Part shown: one piece after another, positions 1 to 12,429 of the stretch
How positions within the stretch are numbered: the stretch's first letter is position 1
How the letters are laid out: every line of letters begins with the position of its first letter
Assembly: GCF_964355755.1 (NCBI RefSeq)
Contig: NC_092670.1
Coordinates: 37,745,795 to 37,809,794 of the forward strand
Length of the DNA stretch: 64,000 nucleotides
Direction: 5' to 3'
Source of the DNA: Antedon mediterranea
Taxonomy: Eukaryota; Echinodermata; Crinoidea; Comatulida; Antedonidae
Program-made: the position numbers and the translations under genes
The notes under the pieces: generated by a model
Databases searched by the model: none
Told to the model about the DNA's origin: nothing
The model's input: the letters and a program-made list of their open reading frames with translations, nothing else

Positions 1-154
1 CGAGGTTATTATATTTGACCAAAGTATCGTGCGATATAATTATGACGTTGCAATGAACACGTGTATAGGTATTATGTGGTCAAGTATTTAAAAAAGAAGT
101 CAATAAAATGAATAAATTGGGGAAATCCATGGAATACCATTATAGTCATTAGGA

Positions 155-155
<1 letters not shown>

Positions 156-193
<38 letters not shown>
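156..193. repeat. (AAT)n microsatellite
   Basis: About twelve ATA/AAT triplets. An equivalent array at about 5631-5680 marks the second copy of the duplication. Confidence 0.9.
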
Positions 194-194
<1 letters not shown>

Positions 195-585
195 TACATT
201 CCCCCTTTATCACCAGCTGCGGTTGCTTCTTTATTTAGAAATTGTATAAGACGACAATATAACAATGACATAATATATACTATAAATGTAATGACACCGA
301 CTATACCACCCACTTTCTTTCCTATACCCATAGTACCGTCCTAGTCTCCTTTATTAAGTAGATGATTATGTCACCAATAATAATACTTAATGGATTAATT
401 AAGCCAGTTTAGTCATCATGAAAATAAGTTTTTGTGTGTGAATAGGTTTAACGACCTTGTACTTTTTCCCCCAAATTCTTAATGTTTTACCTGTTTTGAC
501 CAGAAAATTATCTTATGACCGTTTCTGTATTTTATTTTATTGATTTAAACTTTATGGTGAATTCGACATCGCACAAGGTAGGCCT

Positions 586-771
586 ACAATGACGTAACGG
601 CTATGAGCGCTCACTAGCTAAACGCATGGGCCACGGAGCTTATGAAGGCTCAGGGGAAGAGTCAATTGAGAGGGGAAAAACAGGCATTTTGTAATAATTA
701 TGTCGAAAAGGCTAAAACGGCCCACAGCGTTGGAGGGCCACTTAGGGTTCCTAAACCTGGAGCCTCAAGCG
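586..771. repeat. Family E short repeat, copy 1 (hAT-like MITE candidate)
   Basis: A GC-richer block of about 190 bp running from 'gtaacggctatgagcgctca' through 'ccacttagggttcctaaacc' to 'gcgttatgccactg'. Related copies lie at about 6054, 14851 (inverted), 21348 and 49013. The best-preserved ends read CAGTGGCGTAAC and its complement, which suggests a non-autonomous hAT-type element; the class is inferred. Confidence 0.7.
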
Positions 772-945
772 TTATGCCACTGGCACAAGGATGAGTTTAA
801 CGCTTTGTTCCCCAGCAGAGCAACAACGTAAGGCCAATTTACACAGACGAGCGGTAACGGTAAGTGGAGAAAATCGCGTAGCGTGTCCAATGTAGAATCT
901 GTATCTATCCTGCTGATCTATCATCGCGTTGTGTGTAAATGGTCA

Positions 946-1182
946 TAAAGCGTGGTTCCCACCTAGAACCCAACGCAGCGACGTATTGTGACGCAAAGTG
1001 ACGTATTGTGACGCAAAATGATGTATTGCGTAATCACAAGTGGGAACCAACGACGCAACAATGCTGCAAAAATCGCAGGTTTGATTTCACGCAGGCGGGG
1101 GGCAAACACAATTATTGGAAGGATATTTTCTGACGTTGTGTAGGTTGCGTTAGGTTGCGTCGCTAGTGGGAATCAAGCTTTA
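946..1182. mobile_element. Family B MITE, copy B1
   Basis: Begins taaagcgtggttcccac and ends with the complementary ctagtgggaatcaagcttta. The interior has ACGCAA/TTGCGT motifs and 'gatttcacgcaggcgggg'. It represents a longer subfamily also seen at 6322 and 57375. Confidence 0.8.
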
Positions 1183-1318
1183 GGAATAACATAGATTCTA
1201 TATTTTTATTACCGTTACTTACCGCTCGTCTGTGTAAATTCGCCTTTAGGCACAACGCAATTGAAGTTGACCAGTGATTGTGATTTAAATTCCTAGACGC
1301 AACGCAATGATGTACATG

Positions 1319-1429
1319 GTAAAGCTTGGTTCCCACTAGAACGTAACGCAAGGACGTAAACTGATTGGTCAATTCACTTGCGTTGTGTTACGTCCTTGTG
1401 TTGCGTCGCTAGTGGGAACCACGCTTTAA
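1319..1429. mobile_element. Family B MITE, copy B2 (short)
   Basis: Terminal inverted repeats aaagcttggttcccactaga and cgctagtgggaaccacgctt enclose only about 70 bp. Confidence 0.8.
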
Positions 1430-1875
1430 AATGATCATGGTACCGTAAAATGTTAATACAGTGTCATTTACTCTCAATAGATGCGGGTCACATGTATTGT
1501 TTCATTCTGTGGATTAGATGAAGAGGATAACTGCAGGCAATGTACGGACACTGCCATTACTGGTAACACTGAAGAGAGAGGTCGCAGAAGCATCCCTGGG
1601 GATGGCTTCAGAGGTCACAGAAGCATCCCTGGGGATGACGTCAGAGGTCGCAGAGGCAGCCAAAGACTTGCAAAAGTCTACTTAAATATTTAATTTACAA
1701 GTAGATTTTAATGAATATCGAATTATGTTAATATTATTCGTATAGCCTTAAACGTATTAGCAGGGATGTATACCTCCTCCCTGATATTAGAATACTAGAC
1801 GCGATGGATTATTTGAACTGTCACTTGTCATTGGTCAACACGCTTGCATTGCGTTTACGTCCTTGCGTTACGTCC

Positions 1876-2060
1876 TAAAGCGTGGTTCCCACTAGCAACG
1901 CAACGCAAGGACGTAACGCAACGCAAGTGAATTGACCAATCACAAGCGATGGCTTATTCGCTTGTGATTGCTAACTGTCTATAACTTCGCTTGTCATTGG
2001 TTAAAACGCTTGCGTTGCCTTTACGTCCTTGCGTTACGTTCTAGTGGGTACCAGGCTTTT
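1876..2060. mobile_element. Family B MITE, copy B3
   Basis: Palindromic element with ends aaagcgtggttcccactagc and ctagtgggtaccaggctttt. It is centred on the inverted core caatcacaagcgatgg / gcttgtgattg. Confidence 0.85.
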
Positions 2061-2204
2061 GTGAGTAGGATGCAAAATAGACTGTAACACATTAAATCAC
2101 CGGTGGATTGAAGTGTCAGTATGCCTATAAGTGAATTACCTATCTCGAGGATCATCAGTCGCCCCCACACCACCAAATGCTAATATTTATTGATGATATC
2201 ATTA

Positions 2205-2290
2205 TATCTCTTTATTGATTGATTGATTATTGATTATTGATTGATTGTTGTTGATTATATCTCTTTATTGATTGATTGTTATTAATTGAT
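2205..2290. repeat. TGAT/TTGAT low-complexity tract
   Basis: Irregular ttgattgattgattattgat tandem motif. The unique sequence to its right resumes the duplicated segment. Confidence 0.7.
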
Positions 2291-2856
2291 ATTATATGAT
2301 ATCTGTTTATGTAGCATCTCTCTTTTCGCCCTCAAAATCGTAACCCAACTACCGACTAGTTAGCACGTAAACGGAACAGCAGCAAGCTAAGTGTAAACTT
2401 TTTTATTAATACAAAATCAGTTTAATATGCACTATAATGTTATATATAGGCCTACAATTGATTGGACAAAGTATCAGTTCAATCAAATTGATTCTTTGCA
2501 ATATTATAATTATTAACAAAAAGGTTATTTTCCATAAAAATGAACATAGGCCATTTTTTTAAATAGTTATGTCCACATGTATTTCAGTTGGTTGAAAACT
2601 AGGCGACCTCTTGTTGATGTGATGATGATCCATTGTCAGTAGGCCATCTACAACGAAATAATGATGATACAAGTTCATATAATTATTAAATCAATAATAA
2701 AAAACAATACAGGTTCATGTATATATTATTTGTGTAGGCCTCCAGTAAATCTTATTTATTTATTTTATTATTTTATTTATTCAATTGTTGCCATATACAA
2801 TACAAAGAAAAAGTCAAACGAAATATAAAAGGCAAGAAAAGACCAAACACGTGCTA

Positions 2857-3072
2857 AACACCTATGCTAGTTGATAAACCCAGAACGGTGCTATAACACC
2901 TATGCTAGTTGATAAACCCAGAACGGTGCTATAACACCTATGCTAGTTGATAAACCCAGATCGGTGCTATAACACCTATGCTAGTTGATAAACCCAGAAC
3001 GGTGCTATAACACCTATGCTAGTTGATCAACCCAGAACGGTGCTATAACACCTATGCTAGTTGATCAACTAA
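2857..3072. repeat. 38-bp minisatellite, about 6 units
   Basis: Unit contains acacctatgctagttgataa followed by acccagaacggtgctata. The same array with about 10 units lies at 7138-7514, at the same relative place in the second copy of the duplication. Unit number therefore changed after duplication. Confidence 0.95.
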
Positions 3073-3410
3073 ATAAACAAAATATGCATTCTACCTCCAA
3101 TGAGTGTATACAATTTAATAAGTATACTAAATCTGTTACGATGGGATGTAACTTTAGTACCTAAAATCTCAAGAAGAATAGACCAATGAAAACGTCGGAA
3201 ATCACTGCGCGTGGTTACCGACCAATCACGGAGCTTCCTCGATTAGACATCATCTGAATGGATGGTTGTGTGCCTCTATATACAGTAGTAGGCTATTTTC
3301 CTGTCGACGTTAGTCAACGATATCATCGTTAATCGTTAAAAGTTCAACGACGATCGTTTGAAATCGATCAAGTTGAAATGATAACGATAGCGATCGAGTA
3401 CCTTTTCCTG

Positions 3411-3990
3411 TAAAGCTTGGTTCCCACTAGCGACGCAACGTAACGCAATCTACGCAACGTAATTGAATGCCCTTCCAATAAATGTGTTTGCACCCCGCCT
3501 GCGTGAAATCAAACGATTTGTGCAGCATTGTTGCGTCGTCGGTTCTCAACATCCAACTTTTAAAATGGCTAAATACTATGGAAAATGTGTGTTTTATCAC
3601 TATTATTTTAAGGTAAATGAAATCAAAAAGATTGATTATGTATTACAGTAGAATCCCCATAAATTATACACTTCGATAAGGGTTTCCGTTTACACGGGAA
3701 GTACCGGTATGGTGTACCCTAAATAGAGGTGTCAGATGAAGGGGATTCTGCTGTAATTTTGTTTCTTTTCAATTTCAATTTTTTCGTTTCTGTCGTATTT
3801 ATATGGTATTGATTTTTTTTTTGTAATACAGTATCACTAAAAAACAATCAATATTGATTGAACGAGTTGTACTGCACATCAGTCTCGTGTCTAAATAAAG
3901 TTTATATATATAATCGTGATAACGCAATACAGCATGCACTTTGCGTCAATACGTCGTTGCGTTGCGTCTCTAGTGGGAACCACGCTTTAA
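3411..3990. mobile_element. Family B element, longer copy B4
   Basis: Starts taaagcttggttcccactag and ends ctctagtgggaaccacgctt, 580 bp overall with the 'cgcctgcgtgaaatcaaac' subfamily motif near its left end. Short open frames inside lack homology or a start context and are not called genes. Confidence 0.65.
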
Positions 3991-5374
3991 TCAACATAAC
4001 ATTTCAATGTTTACGTAGAAGGTCGCCGATTATTGTTAACGATAACATCGAATAACGTCAAAAGGAAAACAGGCTTATTACATCTGTACTTTTCTTAATG
4101 ACATTTAAACGTTTCTTTTTAAAATTAAAAAATAATCCCACGCACGAGGATTATGCATTGAGGTGAGGTATTGCAGGTTATTAGATCCTGGTTTAATAAG
4201 AAAATATGCAAAATTTAACAGGTTGCTCGTGGTTTTATGAAAAAATAACATCGCTTGCGTGACACAATTAATTTCTTGACATCAACAGGGAGGAGGACAA
4301 AACATGTTTACAGTCGCTTATTTTAAGATCTGGTCTGACCTTTTTGAAAGTATTGATAGTGAAGGGTGTATTAGGGTGGGGTCTGCCACGTGAGAAGGCC
4401 TCAGAGCTGAGACAACAATTCGAATTTGCATTGTCGTTTCAGCATGACTTATGATGACGTATTTACACTTAAAAGAAAATGCAGGATTTTACACATTGCG
4501 ATCGAAAATTAGTGGCACTTAAAAATCCGCCCTTTTATTTATTTATAATGTACACGACACAATTTTTCACATCCGAATATCAATTGGGTTCGATATGTTT
4601 ACGAACATTTTTTGGCCAGATGTTAAAATAAAGGCGTTCACGTAGCTTAAATATCGTTTTTGGTTTTATTCATCAAGCTACCGGCCCAAATTGTACCGTA
4701 GTTTGCGGAACGTTGATTTAAGTGTATAAACACTGTCTAGTCTCAGTTTTCAGAAAACATTTTTGAGCGAGGTCCAAATTCACGTACAGGGCCTAAAGAA
4801 AACTTTATTAGAGAGATGAGACCATAATAATATTTGATAATAAAATCGTAAAACATGCGCACCCTTCGAAATTTATAAAATTTATTTATTGCCCAACTAT
4901 TAATGAGTACCTCTAAAAACGATGAGTCTTCCGCTGGACTATGTCTATATATATGGTGACAATGTTGCCAAATCCGTTGAGTAGTTTTGACGTAATCTTG
5001 CTAATTAGACACATACTACAGATACACTAACAAACAGAAGTAGCACAAAAGTAGGCCTAATTATGCCTTGTGTAGTATACAATGAGGCTAATTTCGTAGG
5101 CATAACATAAACGGAGAAAAATACAACAGTACTTTAAGAGATACAATAATTAGCCTAATATGACATCATTTTCTCTTTCTGTTGTGATTGTGGTTGAACA
5201 TTCATATTTTATTCATGGGAAAAATGGCAAAATCAGCACTGTGGTCATTTTACAAGAGTTGTCAAAACAATATAGATTAACTAATAAAACTCCTAGATAG
5301 TAAGAAACCTTTGACCATTTTCCTCCTGACTGATTTAGAAAAACTTGTAATTCCGTAATTATGTAATGAAATTA
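3991..5374. other. Intergenic, nothing recognised
   Basis: AT-rich sequence between the two duplicated segments. No coding homology, structural RNA or clear repeat was recognised. Confidence 0.6.
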
Positions 5375-5637
5375 AAATGTGAGGTTATTATATTTAACAA
5401 AAGTATCGTGCGATATAATTATGACGTTGCAATGAACACGTGTATAGGTATTATGTGGTCAAGTATTTTTAAAAAAGAAGTAGGCGTAAATACAATAAAT
5501 AAATTGGCGAAATCCATGAATATCGTGCAAAATAGTTATGCCTCATTTGAACACGTGTGTATAAGTTGTGATGTGGTCAAATATTTAAAAAATACCATAG
5601 TCATTAGGGAATAATATATATAATAATAACACTAACC

Positions 5638-5679
<42 letters not shown>

Positions 5680-6053
5680 TAGGCCAACAATTTCCGTTCC
5701 CCCTTAATCAACTGCGGTTATTTCTTTATTTTGAAATCGTATAAGACGACAATAACAATGACATAATAATATACTATAAATGTAATGACACCGACTATAC
5801 CACCCACTTTCTTTCCTATACCCATAGTACCGTCCTAGTCTCCTTTATTAAGTAGATGATTATGTCACCAATAATAATACTTAATGGATTAACCCAGTTT
5901 AGTCATCATGAGAATATGTTTTTGTGTGTGAATAGGTGAGTCGATAACAACTTGGTACTTTTCCCCAAAAATTCTTAATGTTTTACCTGTTTTTAGCAGA
6001 AAATTATCTTACCTTATGACCGTTTCTGTATTTATTTGATTGATTTAAACTTG

Positions 6054-6213
6054 GCGTGACGATTATGAGCGCTTACTGGCTAAGCCCATGGGCTTATGAG
6101 GGCCCCTGAGCAGAGTCAATTCATAGGGAAAAAACAGGCATCGTAATATGTCGAAAAAGCTAAAAACGACCTACAGCGTTGGAGGGCCACTTAGGGTTCC
6201 TAAACCAAGAGTC
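6054..6213. repeat. Family E short repeat, copy 2
   Basis: Copy of the 586-771 repeat, present at the same position in both duplicated segments, so it predates the duplication. Confidence 0.7.
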
Positions 6214-6321
6214 TTCGGATGAGTTTATTTCTTTCCTGATATTATATGATATCTGTTTATGTAGCATAATATCTCTTTTCGCCCTCAAAATCATGACCCA
6301 ACTATCGACTTAGTTCAAACT

Positions 6322-6659
6322 CAAGCGTGGTTCCCACTAGAACGCAGCGCAGTATCGACGTAAAGTACTGTTTTGCGTAATCACAAGTGGGAACCGAGGT
6401 TTGATTTCACGCAGGCGGGGAAAAACATAATTATAAAGCTTGGTTCCCACTAGAACGTAACGCAAGGACGTAAACGCAACGCAAGCGTTTTAACCAATGA
6501 CAAGCGAAGTTATAGACAGTTAGCAATCACAAGCGAATAAGTCATCGCTTGTGATTGGTCAATTCACTTGCGTTGCGTTACGTCCTTGTGTTGCGTCGCT
6601 AGTGGGAACCACGCTGTAGGTAGCGTTACGTTGCGTCGCTAGTGGGAACCACGCTTTAA
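6322..6659. mobile_element. Family B MITE (B5) with a second copy (B6) nested inside
   Basis: The outer element starts caagcgtggttcccactaga and ends gctagtgggaaccacgcttt. Inside it, 6433-6617 is a complete second family B element that interrupts the outer one after 'aaaaacataatta'. Uninterrupted relatives of the outer element are at 946 and 57375. Confidence 0.75.
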
Positions 6660-7137
6660 ACGGAACAACAGCAAGTAAAAAATGTAAACTTCTTTTCTTT
6701 TTACAAAATCAGTTTAATATGCACTATAATGTTATATATACAATTGATTGGACAAAGTGTCAGTTCATTCAAATTGATTCTTTTCAATATTATAATTATC
6801 AACAAAACGATTATTTTCCATAAAAATGAACATAGGCCACTTTAAAAATAGTTATGTCCACATGTATTTCAGTTGGTTGAAAACTAGGCGACCTCTTGTT
6901 GATGTGATGATGATCCATTGTCAGTAGGCCATCTACAACGAAATAATGATACAAGTTTATATAATTATTAAATCAATAATAAAAAACAATACAGGGTCAT
7001 GTATATTATTTGTGTAGACCTCCAGGAAATCTTATTTATTTATTTAATTATTTTATTGATTCAATTGTTGCCATATACAATACAAAGAAAAAGTCAAAAC
7101 GAAATATAAAAGGCAAGAAAAGACCAAACACGTGCTA

Positions 7138-7514
7138 AACACCTATGCTAGTTGATAAACCCAGAACGGTGCTATAACACCTATGCTAGTTGATAAACCC
7201 AGAACGGTGCTAAACACCTATGCTAGTTGATAAACCCAGAACGGTGCTATAACACCTATGCTAGTTGATAAACCCAGAACGGTGCTATAACACCTATGCT
7301 AGTTGATAAACCCAGAACGGTGCTATAACACCTATGCTAGTTGATAAACCCAGAACGGTGCTATAACACCTATGCTAGTTGATAAACCCAGAACGGTGCT
7401 ATAACACCTATGCTAGTTGATAAACCCAGAACGGTGCTATAACACCTATGCTAGTTGATAAACCCAGAACGGTGCTATAACACCTATGCTAGTTGATAAA
7501 CCCAGAACGGTGCA
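7138..7514. repeat. 38-bp minisatellite, about 10 units
   Basis: Same unit as 2857-3072, expanded. Units are nearly identical, some lacking a TA dinucleotide. Confidence 0.95.
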
Positions 7515-8060
7515 CAGAAATAAACAAAAACACATTCTATACAATTAAAGCATCTAGAAAGCGACTAATACATTTTACTATTTTATTGACTATTTCATAT
7601 ATTTTTGGGATTCTCTTCCAAACTGCATTAAAGATGCACAGTCGGTGGCTCTCTTAAGACATACTTTTTAAATAAAACATATTAACCCCTCTTTTTTTCT
7701 CCTTTACCATGCCACCTAGATTGTTTTAGATCCGGGATGACCGACTTTAGATCTAGTATAAGCGACGAAGGCGTATCTCCTTACTTCGGTCTGGGTTTAT
7801 TTTTGGGCATTGTTGGTATTCCTTTTATCGTATTATGTACAGTGCTTAGATGTTCACAACATTAGGCGCTATATAAATCATAAATACAGGATATTTTTAA
7901 TATTATTTGTAACTTAACTTTCAAAAGAACTGAATCATCTATTGTTTCACTTACAAAAAAAATAAAAAATAAATAAATACACACTACATACGTCAACAGA
8001 CACGGGTGTATTTTTACATTTTTACAAAAAAAAGCTGAACGTACTTAAACTGTCGTTCAT
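7515..8060. other. Intergenic, nothing recognised
   Basis: AT-rich with short homopolymers; no coding or RNA signal seen. Confidence 0.6.
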
Positions 8061-8340
8061 TTTAAAGCTTGGTTCCCTCTAGGACGTAAACGTAACGCAA
8101 GCGTTTTGACCAATGACAAGCGACATTTCGAATAATTAATCGCTTGTAATTGGTTAAAGCTTGGTTCCCACTAGAACGTAACGCAAGGACGTAAACGCAA
8201 CGCAAGCGTTTTAACCAATGACAAGCGAAGTTATAGACAGTTAGCAATCACAAGCGAATAAGTCATCGCTTGTGATTGGTCAATTCACTTGCGTTGCGTT
8301 ACGTCCTTGTGTTGCGTCTCGTGTGGGAACAAAGCATTAA
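8061..8340. mobile_element. Family B MITEs, partial B7 plus nested B8
   Basis: 8154-8340 is a full palindromic element nearly identical to 6433-6617, suggesting recent activity. It sits inside or against an older partial copy starting at 8061. Confidence 0.8.
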
Positions 8341-9370
8341 TAAACGGTACGAGATGCGTAATTGGTTAATTAATCACTTTATTTTAGAACAAATTCAAAA
8401 CGGCAAATCACACTGAAATACGAATTTTAGTGAAGAGATTTGAACATCAAAACACACAGTGGTGTATCCAGGATTTTGAAGTCTGGGGGCCAGGAAATTG
8501 CCAATTTGCCGCCAAATTACCTGTACATACACCTGATCAATATATGTTCTAGGATTGCATAGTCATGTTGTCTTATAGGGATAACGATGCAAAATTAAAC
8601 ATTATCTGTTAGTATGTTGTATTAATATTACAATAAAGAAAGAATTACGGAAATCTGACTTGTAGTTTTCGAAATATAGGGTCTAAAACATCGCCGAAAA
8701 TGATCGTTTTTAGCCACGAAAGAAGTAAAACAATTTGCAGCCTCAGTCGACAATTCTATTAACTAGTACGCCATTTTTGGTTAAAATAATTACATATAAT
8801 TACGTTTTTTAGTAATTTATTTTATATATAACCATTGGAAATATCAATAAAACATGTTATTAAATGTTTATAAAATATATAAAGTTGTTTACTTAACGGA
8901 ATTCTAACAAATTTATTGCTCTAAATGTGTAGAGACTTCATGGTACACGTTATGCGCGAGGGAAAACATTCCGCTGTTGCGGGTGATTCGCATCCACCAA
9001 TCAAATCAAATCAACCAGAATCCAAAATCATTCAAACGTGAGCAAAGCCGATCGCGGGAAAGCTCAAATTTGATTGGCTTACGATGACATCATATCACAA
9101 AATTCTGTTCAAAAAATGAAGTACATGGATACATTATTTTTTATGATATGTGTGCTTTTTCTTTAAAAAATTTGAATATAAAAGGCCTCATATCGAGAAA
9201 AAACTTGTGGCAGGTAGCCAGTTAAGAAATTGTAATCATATTGGAGTTTAAACAAACAGAAACAAAACAAGACAAACAAACATGTAAAGCAAGACAACGA
9301 CAAATTAATAATAATAAAATACTATGGAAGCACAGAAAACCCAGAATAAACTTGTTGTTTTATTATTATT
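8341..9370. other. Intergenic, AT-rich
   Basis: No gene recognised. A 'cagtggtgtatccaggatttt' type motif at about 8458 resembles a hAT-type terminal repeat, but I could not find its partner. The right end (about 9290-9370) holds AT-rich triplets that form the 3' tail of the LINE. Confidence 0.5.
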
Positions 9371-9374
9371 AGTT

Positions 9375-10495
9375 ATTTATGGAGTAGAATTTTTTTAAGT
9401 TTAAAAGAAAATGTATTTTTTGAAGGTGCCAATTTAATTTCGTCGGGGAGATCATTAAATAATTTGGTGCCACTATAACGGATATTATGTTGCATTAATG
9501 TTAATTTGGTAAGGGGAGGGTGGAGATTACAGGAGGATCTAGTTTTATGGGTATGAATGCTATTATTTTTCATAAAGCTGCAAGAAAGTTTGGTCGGAAG
9601 TAGACAGTTGACATGTTCATAGACGAAGGTGCATTGTTGGAGGATATTGATGTTTTGGACAGTTAATAATTTAAGGTCAGAGAAAAGCTCACTAGTGTGA
9701 TCTAGGCATGACGCACCAGAGATGAGGCGAATAGCTTTTTTTTGGAGAATAACAATTTTGTTGAGGTTTCAAACATAGTTGTTTGCCCAGACAATATTAC
9801 AGTAAGAAATAAAAGGTAAAACAAGTGAACAATAAATCATGCGAAGGACTTCTTTGGGCAAGTAAAATGACAGACGATATAAAATTCCAATATTTTTCGA
9901 AATTTTAGTTTCGATTTCTTTAATGTGATGTTTGAAGTTTAGTTCTTCGTCTATTTCTACTCCAAGAAATTTAGTATGCTTAAGAGGAATTTTGTGGGCA
10001 GCAAGGTAAACATTATGAGTGTCGTTAATCAAATCTTGGTGTCGAAAACCAAAAAGCATAAAATGGCATTTGTTAATATTTATTGAAAGTTTGTTTGCAT
10101 TGAAATAATCGTTCACGTTCTTCAATTCCCTATTAAAAGTATTGAAAATGAAAGCAAAATTAGTGTGTGAATAAAAAATGGTTGTGTCATCAGCATAAAG
10201 ATAAAAAGAAAGGATGTCAGATGCATTAATCATTGATATACAATAAAAAAAAGAAGAGGGCCTAATAGAGACCCTTGAGGAACACCACAAACAATAGATT
10301 TAAAATAGGAAGAAACATTGTTGATATAGGTGCATTGAAGTCGATTGGAGAGATAATCTTTAAAAAGGTCAAGAGTAATGCCACGGATACCATAGTTAAA
10401 GAGTTTTGAAAGTAAAATAGTGTGATCAATGGTATCGAATGCCTTAGAAAGATCTATGAATAGGTCAGACGAAAACAACTTACACTCACTCACTA
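9375..10495 (-). pseudogene. Decayed non-LTR retrotransposon (LINE) reverse transcriptase, 5'-truncated
   Basis: Reading the minus strand, the C-terminal half of a LINE polymerase can be followed across three frames. 10493 to about 10230 carries the AFDTIDH finger motif and GVPQGS-LGP. 10290-9769 carries the catalytic YADD box, then a KFLG thumb region and the SYCNIVW motif. 9573-9373 carries the C-terminal segment with SSCNLHPP and IRYSGTKLFNDLP. At least two frameshifts and the missing N-terminal endonuclease mean it is dead. The overall pattern fits CR1/Jockey-group elements; the exact clade is not resolved. The 3' side ends in AAT-type triplets on the minus strand, typical of such elements. 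Confidence 0.85.
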
Positions 10496-11036
10496 TCTCA
10501 ACTCTTAATCTAAAACCACAGACGCACGTACGTACAGTTTTTTTTAATGTGGTTACATCTTAATATACAGCAGTACAGATTAACAAATTAGATTGCAGGA
10601 AAACAAACAAATGTGATATATACCACCAAAAAAGAGAGATTTCTCTTCTCCTTCTAAAAAATGACGACAGATCACCAAAAGCGTAAATAAACACTGTCAA
10701 GTGGCTCTCTCGGCAAAGAGTGACACATTAACCAATTTTTTAATTTTTTAATTTTATTAAAATGATTAAAACAACATAGTAAATAAAAAAGTTCAGTAAT
10801 CCAATTTACGCTGATAATTATACATCATAAATATCTACTAGACACTTTTGTGTGTCGGAACTTGTATGTAGGCCTACTTACTTTTGAGGCGGGGGCGTGG
10901 GTAACGGCAAAATGCCCATTTCATCAATTTCTGTTTCCTCGTCTGGTTCGACAATCTGCGATTCTATTTCAAACAAATTACATACGTTAGGCTTATCATT
11001 AATAATAAGTTAATGTAAACTTCACCTTAAACATAT
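10496..11036. other. Intergenic, nothing recognised
   Basis: AT-rich sequence beyond the truncated LINE end; no feature recognised. Confidence 0.5.
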
Positions 11037-11209
11037 ATAAGCTTGGCATGGTAGAATGAATGTATAGAATCTATAGCAAGGACGTGATGCAACGTAAAGA
11101 GATTTGAGCAATCTCAAGCGATGGATTCGAACAGTCGTGTGTGATTGGTCAACTCGCTTGCGTTGCATCTACGTCCTTGTGTTGCGTTCTAGTGGGAACC
11201 AAGCTTAAA
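11037..11209. mobile_element. Family B MITE, copy B9
   Basis: Degenerate left end (aagcttggcatgg) and well-preserved right end (ctagtgggaaccaagctta), with the gcttgcgttgc and acgtccttgtgttgcg motifs inside. Confidence 0.7.
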
Positions 11210-12085
11210 GGAGAGTCAATTCGGAATATTGGAATCGGTATTGGAACAGATTTGGACACACAATTTGAAAATTATTTAAATTTCTTTTTTATAATTATCA
11301 ACTACGTACTACTTTTTTTATATGGTAAGATTATAAACCAGTTGTAACATAATTGTGTTTACAAATGAGACAATACAGTATTCTTGATACAGATCAATGC
11401 ATTCACTTTGAGGGAGGGGTGGGTTATGGTCAGCTGGGGGAGGGGTGGGTGGATGCATAATACTGATTTAGTTCATACCTCCAGTTGAAAAGAAGTCAAC
11501 ACCTCTATTAGGCGGGGGCGACATCGTGAATGGAGTCGTAGTGTCTCTTACAACATTACCACCGTGTCGACCAATTCCTGGCTAGTACAAAAAAAAGATG
11601 TTAGAATTAAATTCAAAATTATACTAGGCCTATAATACGTTGCAAGTGACTAAAATGACTTGTTAAAATTTGCTGTTTTATGGTACGTGGGCCTAATAAT
11701 ATTATTGTATTGTAATTGCTGATAAAAATGACTTCCTATGGTTATATACAGTAATGTGTCGGACACTACGCATTAATCATTTCTGGTGGTTAATACTTTT
11801 ATGGTATTAGTTATTTATATTTTTGCAAAAAAAAAAAGATTGTATAAAATTAGTAGGGACTTTCTTGCATTAAAAAGGGTGTATTCATTCTTTTTATTCA
11901 AATGTTTCATTACAATATGTAATACTTACCAGGGGGTATGATGGGGCTTTCATGGGGCTGTTTGGTGGAAGCTGTGGGGCTGGGACAATACCCATGTGTG
12001 TGTCAGACTATATTTTAAAAAGATAGACAAAAACTTAGTTTTTATATCAAATAAAAAAGTAAATACTGGTAAAAATATAAAACAA
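11210..12085. other. Intergenic, nothing recognised
   Basis: AT-rich, with a short duplicated 'gggaggggtgggt' at about 11410-11450. No gene recognised. Confidence 0.5.
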
Positions 12086-12304
12086 GAAGAAGATTCACTT
12101 ACTCTATCACAGGATGTGGATAGTTTCCTTGTATCATTATATTATTTCCATTATGTGGATTAAAAGTGGGAAACAATTTTATCTCACTTGTAAAAAGTAG
12201 GTTATTCGTAAAAAGTGAGTTTATCGTTTAATTCACATAATGGAAATAATATAATGATACAAGGAAACTATTCACATCCTGTGATAGAGTAGTGAATCTT
12301 CTTT
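12086..12304. mobile_element. Long palindrome, MITE-like, plus third half-copy
   Basis: Arms of about 75 bp: 12086-12162 (agaagattcact ... ttatgtggatta) and 12229-12304 (taattcacataatgg ... agtgaatcttctt) are near-perfect reverse complements around a spacer of about 65 bp. 12325-12400 is another copy of the left arm with part of the spacer. No coding capacity. It abuts the large minisatellite. Confidence 0.85.
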
Positions 12305-12429
12305 TTGAATCTTTTTCTTGGTAAAATGCAAAACAAGAAGAATTACACTATCCGGATGTGGATAGTTTCCTTGTATCATTACAAGTGAGATAAGATTGTT
12401 TCCCACTTTTCCCTTCCTGGACCGGACAC

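Larger units (their letters stand above)
1..3075. repeat. Duplicated segment, copy 1 (left edge outside window)
   Basis: This copy matches 5375-7515 in order. Shared blocks are the opening block (1-130 with 5380-5510), an AAT microsatellite, the block with the gtaccgtcctagtctccttt motif (330 and 5830), a family E repeat, the 'tatgatatctgtttatg' block (2293 and 6245), 'gcactataatgttatatata' (2428 and 6721), and a 38-bp minisatellite at the right end. Copy 1 has about 1.5 kb (roughly 790-2285) that copy 2 lacks; copy 2 has a MITE pair that copy 1 lacks. No coding potential was recognised. Confidence 0.85.
5375..7515. repeat. Duplicated segment, copy 2
   Basis: Second copy of 1-3075 in the same orientation. 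It carries a nested MITE pair at 6322-6659 where copy 1 reads straight through ('gtaaacggaacagcagcaag' at about 2368). It lacks about 1.5 kb present in copy 1. Ends in the expanded 38-bp minisatellite. Confidence 0.85.

Noticed and set aside
149-331. Minus-strand frame with poly-isoleucine tail
   Set aside because: Translation of the AAT microsatellite; no homology.
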